In this document: in pieces, positions 52,687-60,856 of the stretch | Numbering within the stretch: position 1 is the stretch's first letter | How the letters are laid out: every line of letters begins with the position of its first letter | NCBI GenBank assembly: GCA_005502805.1 | Contig: SCMY01000001.1 | Location: 372,001-436,000, forward strand | DNA: 64,000 bases | Direction: 5' to 3' | From: Rhizobiales bacterium 2SD | GTDB lineage: Bacteria; Pseudomonadota; Alphaproteobacteria; Rhizobiales; Beijerinckiaceae | The notes under the pieces: model-generated | What the model was told of the DNA's origin: nothing | Database searches by the model: none | Seen by the model: only the letters and a program-made list of their open reading frames with translations | Made by a program: the position numbers and the translations under genes

Positions 52687-53664
52687 ATGAGCATTCGCGT
52701 CGGCATAGTCGGCATCAGCGGTTTTGGCGGCGGCGAGGCGATGCGCCTGGTCGCGAGCCACCCGTCCTTCGAGCTGGTCTACGCCGCCGGCGAGGGTAGC
52801 GCCGGCAGCCGTCTGGTCGACCGCTTTCCCGGTGTGCCGGCCAGGCTGGCCGGACTGGTGATCGAGAAATGGGACCCAGCGACCCTGCCGAAGCTCGACG
52901 TGCTGTTCGCGTCGTTGCCCACGGGCGCCTCTGCCGATGCGCTGGCGCGCGTCCCTGAGCACGTGAAGATCGTCGATATCGGCGGCGACCACCGCTACGT
53001 CGAGGGCTGGGCGTACGGCCTGGCCGATATCTGGCCAGCTCAGATCGAGGGCCAGACCCGCATTGCCAATCCCGGCTGCTTCCCGGCCGCGACGCTGACC
53101 GCGCTCGCGCCCCTGCTGGCCGACAAGCTGGTCGAGCCCGGCAATATCGTCATCGACGCCAAGACCGGCATCTCCGGCGCCGGCCGGGGCGGTTCCGACA
53201 GCAGGTTCGGCTACGCCGAGAGCAACGAGAACCTGGTGCCCTATGGCTTGCTCAAGCATGTCCACATGCCGGAGATGGCGAAGACGATCGAGCGGCTGGG
53301 CGGCGGCAGCGCGGCCGGGCTGGTGTTCACGCCACATTTGGTGCCGATGACCCGCGGCATCCTCGCCACCATCTATTGCCGCGGCCGCGCCACCACGGAC
53401 CAATGCCTGGATTCAGCCCGGCGCTTCTACGCCGGGCGCCCCTTCGTCCGTGTGACCGACAAGCCGCCGCAGACCAAATGGGCCGCCGGCTCGAACCTCG
53501 CCTTCGTCAGCTATGCAGCCGACCCGGAGCGCAATCTGGTGATCGCGATGGGCGTGGTCGACAATCTCGGCAAGGGAGCGGCGGGCCAGGCGGTGCAGAA
53601 CGCGAACCTGATCTGCGGCCTGCCGGAAACGGCAGGATTGGATGGCGCGCCGGTCTGGCCTTGA
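52687..53664 (+). CDS. argC: N-acetyl-gamma-glutamyl-phosphate reductase
   Basis: 325 aa from ATG 52687 with AGAGGA upstream. It reduces N-acetylglutamyl phosphate in arginine synthesis. Features: VGIVGISGFGGGEAMRLVAS at the start, the catalytic Cys in ANPGCFPAATLTAL at about 118-131 and TPHLVPMTRGILATIYCRGR. The common Gly-Tyr-x-Gly motif near the N-terminus is replaced by GISGFGGGE. Its position alone, without other arg genes and beside a low-GC island, leaves room for it being a second or specialised copy. Confidence 0.85.
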   Translation: MSIRVGIVGISGFGGGEAMRLVASHPSFELVYAAGEGSAGSRLVDRFPGVPARLAGLVIEKWDPATLPKLDVLFASLPTGASADALARVPEHVKIVDIGGDHRYVEGWAYGLADIWPAQIEGQTRIANPGCFPAATLTALAPLLADKLVEPGNIVIDAKTGISGAGRGGSDSRFGYAESNENLVPYGLLKHVHMPEMAKTIERLGGGSAAGLVFTPHLVPMTRGILATIYCRGRATTDQCLDSARRFYAGRPFVRVTDKPPQTKWAAGSNLAFVSYAADPERNLVIAMGVVDNLGKGAAGQAVQNANLICGLPETAGLDGAPVWP

Positions 53665-53741
53665 TGAAGCTGGCCACCAGGCAGCTGTTCAAGCTGCTTC
53701 GGAGGTCCGCGCATGCGCGGAAGCGGCGCCGGTGTCGCGGC

Positions 53742-54245
53742 TCAAAACCCGTACATCGCGATCATGATCCCGAAGGCGAAGCTGAACAGGACGCCGGCTG
53801 CGGTCGGCGCGGTCACGATGAAGGCGGCCAGGATCGGATGGCGGTTCCGCCAAGCCAGCACCGCCGCCGAGGCTGCGATCACCGGCAATGCGACGAAAGA
53901 GGCCAATGTGAGCCGCGCCTCTGCGTTGACGTCGAGCCCGTTGCGGACGACGGATGGCAGCATCTCGAGCCATCCCAGCATCCAGCACGCGGCCACGGCG
54001 AGGGTGGCACCGCGCAGCTCGCGCCGCACGGCAAGCACGAAGGCCACCGCAGCGGCCGCGAGCTGGAGTGCGCCTGCTACGGGAACGATCCAGCGCTCGA
54101 TCCCCACATAAAGGTTCGGCGCCCCGAAGAACGGCAGCAGCAGCGAAGACAGCCCGAAATAAGCCGCAAGTACACCCGACAGGATGAGAAGCGGCCGAGC
54201 CGCCCTGCTGAAGAACGAACTGCTGCCGGGTTCGACGTTCGCCAA
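53742..54245 (-). CDS. Integral membrane protein of unknown function
   Basis: 167 aa from a TTG at 54245 (CGAGG upstream), as no ATG or GTG fits. Four hydrophobic helices: about 19-38 (LLILSGVLAAYFGLSSLLLP), 52-70, 83-100 and 112-165 in two parts. The loops hold VRRELRG and VRNGLDVNAEAR. It is similar in style to the small DUF4345/DoxX-like membrane proteins, without firm evidence. It is divergent from the next gene. Confidence 0.6.
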   Translation of the reverse strand: MANVEPGSSSFFSRAARPLLILSGVLAAYFGLSSLLLPFFGAPNLYVGIERWIVPVAGALQLAAAAVAFVLAVRRELRGATLAVAACWMLGWLEMLPSVVRNGLDVNAEARLTLASFVALPVIAASAAVLAWRNRHPILAAFIVTAPTAAGVLFSFAFGIMIAMYGF

Positions 54246-54531
54246 CGTTGCCTCGCTCGGTCACAAGCGCGCGGCCTTCCGCAAGGTTGCAGTTCGAGCG
54301 CCTTCGCCTGGCCGCTTCCGTACGGCCCGTCTCCAGATAACGGCCAACGCTCGCGCCTGCCAAGCCGCGCGAAGGGATGCGCGACGTTCCCGATCGAGCT
54401 TCCCCAAACCACCACGAACGGGGAGGTCATTCCTGCAACGATACGTCCTTGCCCGGCGCAAGAATTCACGCGCCGGCCTTTGCAATGGCCATTGCGACGC
54501 CTATCTCGCCTCTTTCCGTCGGAGCATGACC

Positions 54532-55563
54532 ATGCGGCTCGCGATCCTGTCGGCCCTAGCACTCACCTTCCTTGCGACCAGTCCCGTTCTCGCCGAGCCG
54601 CTGAAGCCAGACCGCAGGATCGAGGCCACCGCCGACTTCGCCGGCAAGAAGCCGCGCAAGGCGGCCAAGGACATCAGCGGCATCGCCTGCCGTCCGCCTT
54701 CCGGCGGCGACTATCGCTGCCTCGTGATCAACGACGAGAACAAGGCCGTCCAGTTCGCGACGCTGAAGCAGGGCACGATCATCCCCGGCCCGAGCCTGCC
54801 GCTGGTCAAGGACAGCGCGCCTGCCGGCGCCGGCGGGCGCCAGCCGACGATCGGCTGCCCCAAGCAGGGCGGCTTCGAGGATTTCGACGGCGAGGGCGTC
54901 GCCTTTGCCGATCGCCATTTCTATGTCGTCGGCTCGCATGGCTGCTCGCGCCATAGCGGAGAATATCGTCCCTCATCCTTCCTGCTGGCGCGCATCGCTC
55001 CCGGCAACGGCGAGACCGGCGCGCCGGAGCTGAGCTGGCGCGTCGCCGATCTCCTCGGTGCGGCCGACGAGGTCGCGCCCTTTGTCGGCAAGGCGCTCGA
55101 GGACAAGAGCAACGGGCTCAACATCGAGGGCATCGCGGTGGTCGGCGACCGGCTCTGGCTCGGCCTGCGCGCCCCCTCGCTCGACGGCCGTGCCTTCCTC
55201 GTCGGCGGCAGCCTCGCCGAATTGTTCAAGCCCGGCAGCGAGCCGGCGACGGGCAAGCCGCAGCTCCTCGCCTTCCAGGCCGGGACGCAGCGCGGCGTGC
55301 GCGACCTCGCCCCTCTCGCCGATGGCCGCCTTCTCGTCCTCGTCGGCCCGGCTCAGGAGCAGGACGTGCCGTATGCGATCCTGCTGCTCGACCCGGCCGA
55401 TCCCGCAGCCATTCGCGAGCTCGGCCAGCTCCATCCGCGCAAGGACGGCAAAGCGGAGGCGCTCACCGTGCTGGCGCAGGAGCGCGACGAACTGCGCGTC
55501 CTCGTCGGCTATGACAGCGTGAAGAATGGCGGCTTCGAGGAATACCGGCTGAAGCTGCGCTGA
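54532..55563 (+). CDS. Exported DUF3616-like protein
   Basis: 343 aa from ATG 54532 (GGAG 8 nt upstream; an ATG two codons earlier is too close). A signal peptide (MRLAILSALALTFLATSPVL) is followed by a beta-propeller-like chain: DISGIACRPPSGGDYRCLVI, FEDFDGEGVAFADRHFYVVG, LNIEGIAVVGDRLWLGLRAP and VRDLAPLADGRLLVLVG. The repeating IEGIA/G-D-R-L-W-L pattern fits DUF3616. Probably periplasmic; function unknown. Confidence 0.85.
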   Translation: MRLAILSALALTFLATSPVLAEPLKPDRRIEATADFAGKKPRKAAKDISGIACRPPSGGDYRCLVINDENKAVQFATLKQGTIIPGPSLPLVKDSAPAGAGGRQPTIGCPKQGGFEDFDGEGVAFADRHFYVVGSHGCSRHSGEYRPSSFLLARIAPGNGETGAPELSWRVADLLGAADEVAPFVGKALEDKSNGLNIEGIAVVGDRLWLGLRAPSLDGRAFLVGGSLAELFKPGSEPATGKPQLLAFQAGTQRGVRDLAPLADGRLLVLVGPAQEQDVPYAILLLDPADPAAIRELGQLHPRKDGKAEALTVLAQERDELRVLVGYDSVKNGGFEEYRLKLR

Positions 55564-55601
55564 TCGATCCATCGGCCTTCCCAGCCGCCATCGGCCATGC
55601 G

Positions 55602-56177
55602 ATGCGCTCGGCCATGAGCTTCCTCGACCGCCTCGATTCCATCGTCTCCCGCTATCTCGCCGAGGTCGCCGGCCCGCGCGAGCGGCTGGCCTTGCTGCGC
55701 TGGCAGATCGGCGAGCGTCACGCGCTCGACCGGCGCGAGACCATGCCGGGGCACGCCACCACCAGCGCCTTCGTGCTCTCGCCCGACCACGCCCTGATCC
55801 TGCTGATCGACCATGTCGTGATCGGCCGCTGGCTCCAGCCCGGCGGCCATTACGAGCCGGCCGCGACCTTCCATGAATCGGCATTGCGCGAAGCGGTGGA
55901 GGAGACCGGCGTCGCCAGCGCCGTGCTGCACCCCTGGCATCGCGGCGGCGACCTGCCCTTCGCGATCGACAGCCATGAGGTGCCGGGCAATCCGCGCCGC
56001 AGCGAGCCCCCGCACATCCATCACGACCTGCAATATCTCTTCCTCGCCGACCCTGCCCTGCCGCTGATCCCCCAGGAAGAAGAAGTCCACGCAGCTGCCT
56101 GGAAACCGATCGCAGCGCTCGCCGAGATCGCGCCGGTAGCATTTGCACGCCTGCGCGCCTTGCACTCCGCGGACTGA
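55602..56177 (+). CDS. NUDIX hydrolase
   Basis: 191 aa (or 187 from the ATG at 55614). The Nudix box GGHYEPAATFHESALREAVE followed by ETGV carries the needed Glu residues. Upstream strands are FVLSPDHALILLIDHVVIG and downstream PPHIHHDLQYLFLADPALPL. The family hydrolyses nucleoside-diphosphate derivatives; the His-rich HIHHD loop is seen in several uncharacterised members. The start is uncertain by four codons, and no ribosome site is clear. Confidence 0.87.
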   Translation: MRSAMSFLDRLDSIVSRYLAEVAGPRERLALLRWQIGERHALDRRETMPGHATTSAFVLSPDHALILLIDHVVIGRWLQPGGHYEPAATFHESALREAVEETGVASAVLHPWHRGGDLPFAIDSHEVPGNPRRSEPPHIHHDLQYLFLADPALPLIPQEEEVHAAAWKPIAALAEIAPVAFARLRALHSAD

Positions 56178-56290
56178 GCTGGCCGTTGCTCATTTGCAAC
56201 AATGTAACGCTATCGTCCCGTCTCGGCCAATCGATTATTGCGACTCATTCGCATTTGCGTAACCTGGGCTTGCCAACAGGATCGCCAGCC

Positions 56291-57187
56291 ATGCTGAAGC
56301 CCGCCGCCTTCGCTCTCGCCACCTCCGCCCTGCTCTCGCCCGCTCTTGCGGCCGACCTGCCCTCGCGCAAGAGCGCGCCGGCCGCGCCACCGCTGCTCTC
56401 GGCTTGCAGCGAGAGCGAAGGCATCCCGACCGACGCCTTCGGCTTCACCACCGGCTCGGACGTCGCCGACCCCGGCTCCTTCGGCGCGAGCCTGACCTAT
56501 GGCGGTGGCTTCGGCGTCCGCGACGGCCGCCAGGCGGCGCACGGCCTGCAGCTGCAAGGCTCCTATGGGCTCTTCCCCTGTTTCGAGATCGGGCCCTATC
56601 TGCTCGGCGGCTATACCGACGCGACCATCGCCGACACCAAGGCCGACGGCCGCAGCGCCGGCGCCGGCATCGAGATGAAGTACCGCCTGCTCGGCCGCGA
56701 CCTGCACGGCATCGGCCTGACCGTCATCGTCGATCCCAGCTTCAACCGCACCGACCCGACCGGCGCCGGCAACTTCACGACTTATAACACCGGCCTGCGC
56801 ATCTTCGCCGACAAGACGCTGGTTCCCGGCAAGCTCTACGCCGCACTCAACCTCTCGCACGACCTGACCTGGACCGGGCCGAGCCCTTATCTGCGCTCCT
56901 CGACCTTCACAGTCGGCGGCTCGCTCGCCTGGCAAGTGCTCGACGGACTCTATCTCAGCGGCGAAGTGCGCCATCAGCGCCGCCACAACGAGCTCGGCTT
57001 CGGCAAGGAAGCCGGCTATGCCACCTTCGCCGGCCCCGGCATTTTCTGGCAGGCGAACAAGCAGCTCGCCATTTCCGCCGCCTACAACGTCCAGATCGCC
57101 GGCAAGGCCAAGGGCCAGCCGGGCGATCTGGACGTCACCAATTTCAGCCAGCATGTGCTGAAGGTGAAGGCGGCCTACAGCTTCTGA
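56291..57187 (+). CDS. Outer-membrane beta-barrel protein
   Basis: 298 aa from ATG 56291 (AGGA about 9 nt upstream). A signal peptide (MLKPAAFALATSALLSPALA) precedes ADLPSRK, the mature start seen in many Hyphomicrobiales porin-like proteins. Alternating hydrophobic strands with aromatic girdles (FGASLTYGGGFGV, CFEIGPYLLGGYTDA, LYLSGEVRHQRRHNE) and a C-terminal strand ending AYSF, the aromatic residue needed for barrel assembly. Two Cys lie early (LLSACSES, LFPCFE). Function unknown, perhaps a small-molecule pore. Confidence 0.8.
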   Translation: MLKPAAFALATSALLSPALAADLPSRKSAPAAPPLLSACSESEGIPTDAFGFTTGSDVADPGSFGASLTYGGGFGVRDGRQAAHGLQLQGSYGLFPCFEIGPYLLGGYTDATIADTKADGRSAGAGIEMKYRLLGRDLHGIGLTVIVDPSFNRTDPTGAGNFTTYNTGLRIFADKTLVPGKLYAALNLSHDLTWTGPSPYLRSSTFTVGGSLAWQVLDGLYLSGEVRHQRRHNELGFGKEAGYATFAGPGIFWQANKQLAISAAYNVQIAGKAKGQPGDLDVTNFSQHVLKVKAAYSF

Positions 57188-57203
57188 GCGAAAACGCGAC
57201 GCA

Positions 57204-59594
57204 TCATTCCGGAACCTGCTGCCCGACGGTCGCGCTGGCTTCGGTGTCGGCCTTGCCCTGCGGCTGCGGGCCGCGCTCGGCCTCTTTGCGGCTGATCGCC
57301 TCGACCACGTCGGCCGCGAGTTTCTCCAGCAGCTCGCGCTCGCGCTGGCCGAGCGTGCGCGCTTCCGCATCGAGAATGCAGAGTGCCCCGAGCACGTGGC
57401 CCCCCGCCGACCGCAGCGGCGCGCCGGCATAGAAGCGCAAGCCCCATGTCTTGGCGACGGGATTGTCGGTGAAGCGCGCATCGCGCTCGGTGTCGGCGAC
57501 GACCAGCGTCTCGCCACCGGACACGACGTAGTCGCAGATCGCCTCCTGCCGCGGCAGGATCGGCCGGCCGGTTTCGTCCCGGCCGAAGCCCGCCAGCTCC
57601 TTGCTGCGGCCGATCACGACCTCCCGATCGGCGTCGATCGCCGAGATCATCGCGACATCGACGTCGAAGGCGTCGGCCGCGCGTTTGGCGATCGCGTCGA
57701 GATCGTCGCGCAGGCTCTCGACGAGAAAATCGGTCCCATGGAGCGCCGCCACACGCTCGCTCTCATTGGCCGGCGCCTCTGCCCTCTTCGGCTCCCCCGC
57801 CATCTCGGGCAGCAGGCGCTGAACCCGGCCGATCGCTTCCTGGACCGAGGTCGCGACGTCATCAGCGCCGATGTCCTTCCGTGCATCGCCCGCCAGGGCT
57901 TCGGGAGAGACCGTCCAGAGAACGGTGACGATCTTCAGCTCCGGCCAGCGCTGCCGCAACCGCCGGCCGAACTGCCGGGCGGCGCTGTCCGGCTCGCTGC
58001 TGAAATAATTGATGCAGACGACCGGTGCCGCGTCGAGATCAAGTCTGGCGACCGAGCCCGTCGTGACATGGGCAATCCGGCGAGTCTGCGCCGGGATGCC
58101 TTCCAGAGCGAACGCATGGGCGAGCATCTCGGCGGCGATCGCATCGATCTCCCATTTGCCGCCGATGCAGACGACTTTGGGAGAGGACGCCATCGCGTCG
58201 GCAGCTGCATGCTCCTCGCGCAGTTCCTCCAGCAGCGCCTCCATGCCCTCGGCGACGCGCAGCCGATGGGCGGCGGTCGCCTGGCGCCCGTAATCGTCAT
58301 GGGCGAGCCGTAGCACCGCGATGCCGACGCTGTCGTAGAAGGGTATCATCGCGAGCGTCTTGATCTCTCCCTCGGCGATCTCGGTCGCCTCGTCGACGTC
58401 GCCGGCGAGCAGCCGCTGATAGATGCGTTCCGCCGGACTGAGCACCGGCACCGAGCCGAGCAGCGTGTCGAGGAACTGCAGCTGCGGCAGCGTCTTGCCG
58501 AGGACGAGCAGGCAAACAGTCAGGGGCGTCGACAGGATCAGGCCGACCGGTCCCCAGAGCGCGGTCCAGAACGTCGCGGCGGCGATCAGCGAGATCGCCG
58601 AGAGTCCCGTGCTGGTGCCGTAGAGCATCGGCTCGACGATGTTGTTGCTGACGAGCTCGAGCCCCGCGATCAGCGCCAGCGTCCACAGCACCATGTGCCA
58701 GCCCGGATCGACCGCGAAGGCGAGCGCCAGTGGAAAGACGGCGGAGATCAGTGCACCGAGATAGGGCACGAAGCGCAGCACTGCCGCGACGACGCCCCAG
58801 AGCAGGGCGCCCGGCACGCCGATCAGCCACAGGCCGAGCGCCAGGGGAATGGCGAAGGTGGTGTTCACCACGAGCTGCATCAGGAGATAGCGGCTGATCC
58901 GCCGGCCGGCATCCTCGATCGCGTCGGTCGAGCGATGCAGATTGCCCCCGAGGATGCGCAGCAATCGGTCGCGCAGGTCGGTGCGGTCGAGCAAAGCGAG
59001 GATCACGAAAACAAGGACGATGCCGGCCGTAGCCAACGGCTCGAGGACACGCCCGAGCCACACCAGAGCGACCTGCAGCTGGGTGCTCGGCCCCGACACG
59101 ATCTCGACCCGCTGCGCTTCGGCGCCCTGGACAGCCTCCACCTCCTTTTGGAGAGAGGCGATCGCGTTCAGCGCACCGTCGAGCATCCCCGGCGCCTTGA
59201 ACTGCGCCTTGAGGTCGTTGAACTTGCCATGAATGGTCGACTGATAGGTCGGCAGTTGCTCGCCGAGCGAACGCAACTGTGTTCCCAACACCAGGAAGAG
59301 GCTGGCGAGAAGAACGAGCACGACGGTCATCACCGTCGCGATCGCGATCACCTTGTGCAGGCCGCGCCGGCGCAGCCACATCACCGGCGGGTTGAGCGCG
59401 AAGCCGATCAGGAAGGCGAAGGCGAGCGGGATCAGGATGTCCTGGCCGTAATAGAGCGCCGCGATGATCACGGCAGCGGAAACGAGCGTCGCCGCGACCC
59501 GAACGATGTCGCTGCCCCCGGTATCGCCCATGCCGGCAGCACGCTCCGCCTCGCGTGGCAGCATCGTTTGCCGGTCCGGCGATGTCGTTGTCAT
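57204..59594 (-). CDS. AI-2E-family permease fused to a soluble sensor with a GAF domain
   Basis: 796 aa. Residues about 25-375 are an AI-2E/PerM-type transporter with eight-odd helices (VAATLVSAAVIIAALYYGQD, LAFAFLIGFALNPPVMWLRR, GLILSTPLTVCLLVLGKTLP). Then a linker of about 230 residues includes a Rossmann-like stretch ASSPKVVCIGGKWEIDAIAA, which recalls B12-binding-type folds but without the DxHxxG motif. A C-terminal GAF domain (LDAIAKRAADAFDVDVAMIS, ETLVVADTERDARFTDNPVA) follows. The domain order suggests a permease gated or reported by a cytosolic sensor. The transported molecule is unknown; the family name does not prove AI-2. Confidence 0.85.
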   Translation of the reverse strand: MTTTSPDRQTMLPREAERAAGMGDTGGSDIVRVAATLVSAAVIIAALYYGQDILIPLAFAFLIGFALNPPVMWLRRRGLHKVIAIATVMTVVLVLLASLFLVLGTQLRSLGEQLPTYQSTIHGKFNDLKAQFKAPGMLDGALNAIASLQKEVEAVQGAEAQRVEIVSGPSTQLQVALVWLGRVLEPLATAGIVLVFVILALLDRTDLRDRLLRILGGNLHRSTDAIEDAGRRISRYLLMQLVVNTTFAIPLALGLWLIGVPGALLWGVVAAVLRFVPYLGALISAVFPLALAFAVDPGWHMVLWTLALIAGLELVSNNIVEPMLYGTSTGLSAISLIAAATFWTALWGPVGLILSTPLTVCLLVLGKTLPQLQFLDTLLGSVPVLSPAERIYQRLLAGDVDEATEIAEGEIKTLAMIPFYDSVGIAVLRLAHDDYGRQATAAHRLRVAEGMEALLEELREEHAAADAMASSPKVVCIGGKWEIDAIAAEMLAHAFALEGIPAQTRRIAHVTTGSVARLDLDAAPVVCINYFSSEPDSAARQFGRRLRQRWPELKIVTVLWTVSPEALAGDARKDIGADDVATSVQEAIGRVQRLLPEMAGEPKRAEAPANESERVAALHGTDFLVESLRDDLDAIAKRAADAFDVDVAMISAIDADREVVIGRSKELAGFGRDETGRPILPRQEAICDYVVSGGETLVVADTERDARFTDNPVAKTWGLRFYAGAPLRSAGGHVLGALCILDAEARTLGQRERELLEKLAADVVEAISRKEAERGPQPQGKADTEASATVGQQVPE

Positions 59595-59733
59595 GGTCGA
59601 AGCCCCCCGGCCTGCGATGGCTGGTCATCAGAACGTTGGAAAGATCGCCCGGTTCCGCCTGCACCCGCGCCGCATTGCGAACTGCGCGCCGCAGGCGTTA
59701 AGACGGGACGACCTTCAACCATGGGTGTCGGCG

Positions 59734-60489
59734 ATGACGCACGACGAGGCCGGAAGCGGCGCATCGGACAAGGCCGGGACGATCTGCCGGGCGTTGCGCC
59801 GCGCGATCATCGAGCGGGCGCTCGAACCTGGAGCGACCTTACCGGAGGATGCGCTCGGCGAGCGCTTCGGCGTCAGCCGCACCCTCGCGCGCCACGCGCT
59901 CGCCCAGCTCGCCGCCGAAGGGCTGGTCGAGCTGCGCCGCAACCGCACGGCCGTGGTGGCCACGCCGAGCTGGCAGGAGGCGCGGGACACCTTCGACATC
60001 CGCATCGAGCTGGAGCGCCTCGTCGTGCGCCAGCTCGCCGGCCGGCTGAGCAAGGCGCAGCTTGCGATGCTGCGCACCCATGTCGACGCCGAGGATGCGG
60101 CCCGCGGCGGCGGCGATGCGATCTCGATCCGGCTCGCGACGGAATTTCACATCCTGCTGGCCGAGATGACGGAGAGCCCGATCCTCATCCGTTACGTCAG
60201 CGAGCTCGCCTATCGCTGTTGCCTGATCCTGTCGCTGTACAGCCGGCCGCATTCCTCGGAATGCGGCATCAACGAGCATCGCTTGCTGATCGAGGCGCTC
60301 GCGAGCGGTGACGCCGACAAGGTCATGGGCCTGATGCACCATCATCTCGATTCGGTGGCGGAACGCGCGCTGGTGGCGGAGGCCAAGCCGCGCGGACGCG
60401 ACATCATGGCGATCCTGGCACCCTATGCGGAAGCGCCGCCGGAGGCCGCAAAGACCACTCGGAAGCGCTCGCTCAAGGCGGCCGAATAA
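59734..60489 (+). CDS. GntR-family (FadR/FCD) transcriptional regulator
   Basis: 251 aa from ATG 59734. The winged HTH reads TICRALRRAIIERALEPGAT, LGERFGVSRTLARHALAQLA, AEGLVELRRNRTAVVATPSW; the FCD effector domain includes FDIRIELERLVVRQLAGRLS, ATEFHILLAEMTESPILIRY with metal-binding His residues, and EHRLLIEALASGDADKVMGL. FCD members bind small carboxylates and repress catabolic operons. It is divergent from the AI-2E/GAF gene; other targets are likely. A cobalamin riboswitch follows. Confidence 0.92.
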   Translation: MTHDEAGSGASDKAGTICRALRRAIIERALEPGATLPEDALGERFGVSRTLARHALAQLAAEGLVELRRNRTAVVATPSWQEARDTFDIRIELERLVVRQLAGRLSKAQLAMLRTHVDAEDAARGGGDAISIRLATEFHILLAEMTESPILIRYVSELAYRCCLILSLYSRPHSSECGINEHRLLIEALASGDADKVMGLMHHHLDSVAERALVAEAKPRGRDIMAILAPYAEAPPEAAKTTRKRSLKAAE

Positions 60490-60549
60490 CCCCTCGCGAG
60501 CGCCGACAGGCGCATTGACGCTGCCGCATTTCCGCCCTACTCGTGAACG

Positions 60550-60725
60550 CGACGGTTCCCTCACGGGATCAAAAGGGAACGCAGTGCGGGTGGCCTGGCC
60601 ATCTCATGCTGCGGCTGCCCCCGCAACTGTAAGCGGCGAGCCTTTCGCCATACGCCACTGGGACCTCGGCCCTGGGAAGGCGGCGAAGGGCAGCGACCCG
60701 CGAGCCAGGAGACCTGCCGTCAGCC
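60550..60725 (+). promoter_or_regulatory. Cobalamin (AdoCbl) riboswitch
   Basis: All conserved blocks are in order: ACGGTTCCCTCACGGGATCA at the 5' side, AAAAGGGAACGCAGTGCGG, the core GGCTGCCCCCGCAACTGTAA, GCGGCGAGC, GCCACTGGGAC, GAAGGCGGCGAAGGGCAGCG and the B12 box AGCCAGGAGACCTGCC (60703-60718). It stands about 130 nt before btuB. Bound cobalamin should lower translation or transcription of the uptake operon. Confidence 0.95.
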
Positions 60726-60856
60726 GTGGTCACACGCGAACACATCGGCCGGGGTGCGCTGATGGGTGAAGGAACCATGTGCGCCCGGTTTCGGGAGCGG
60801 GTGGGGACATCTCGTTCGCGGTGACGTGCCACTGACGTTACCCGCCGAGGTTTCCC

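Noticed and set aside
52440..52690. Possible tRNA gene before the hairpin at 52626
   Set aside because: No T-loop consensus, no anticodon arm and no acceptor pairing could be built.
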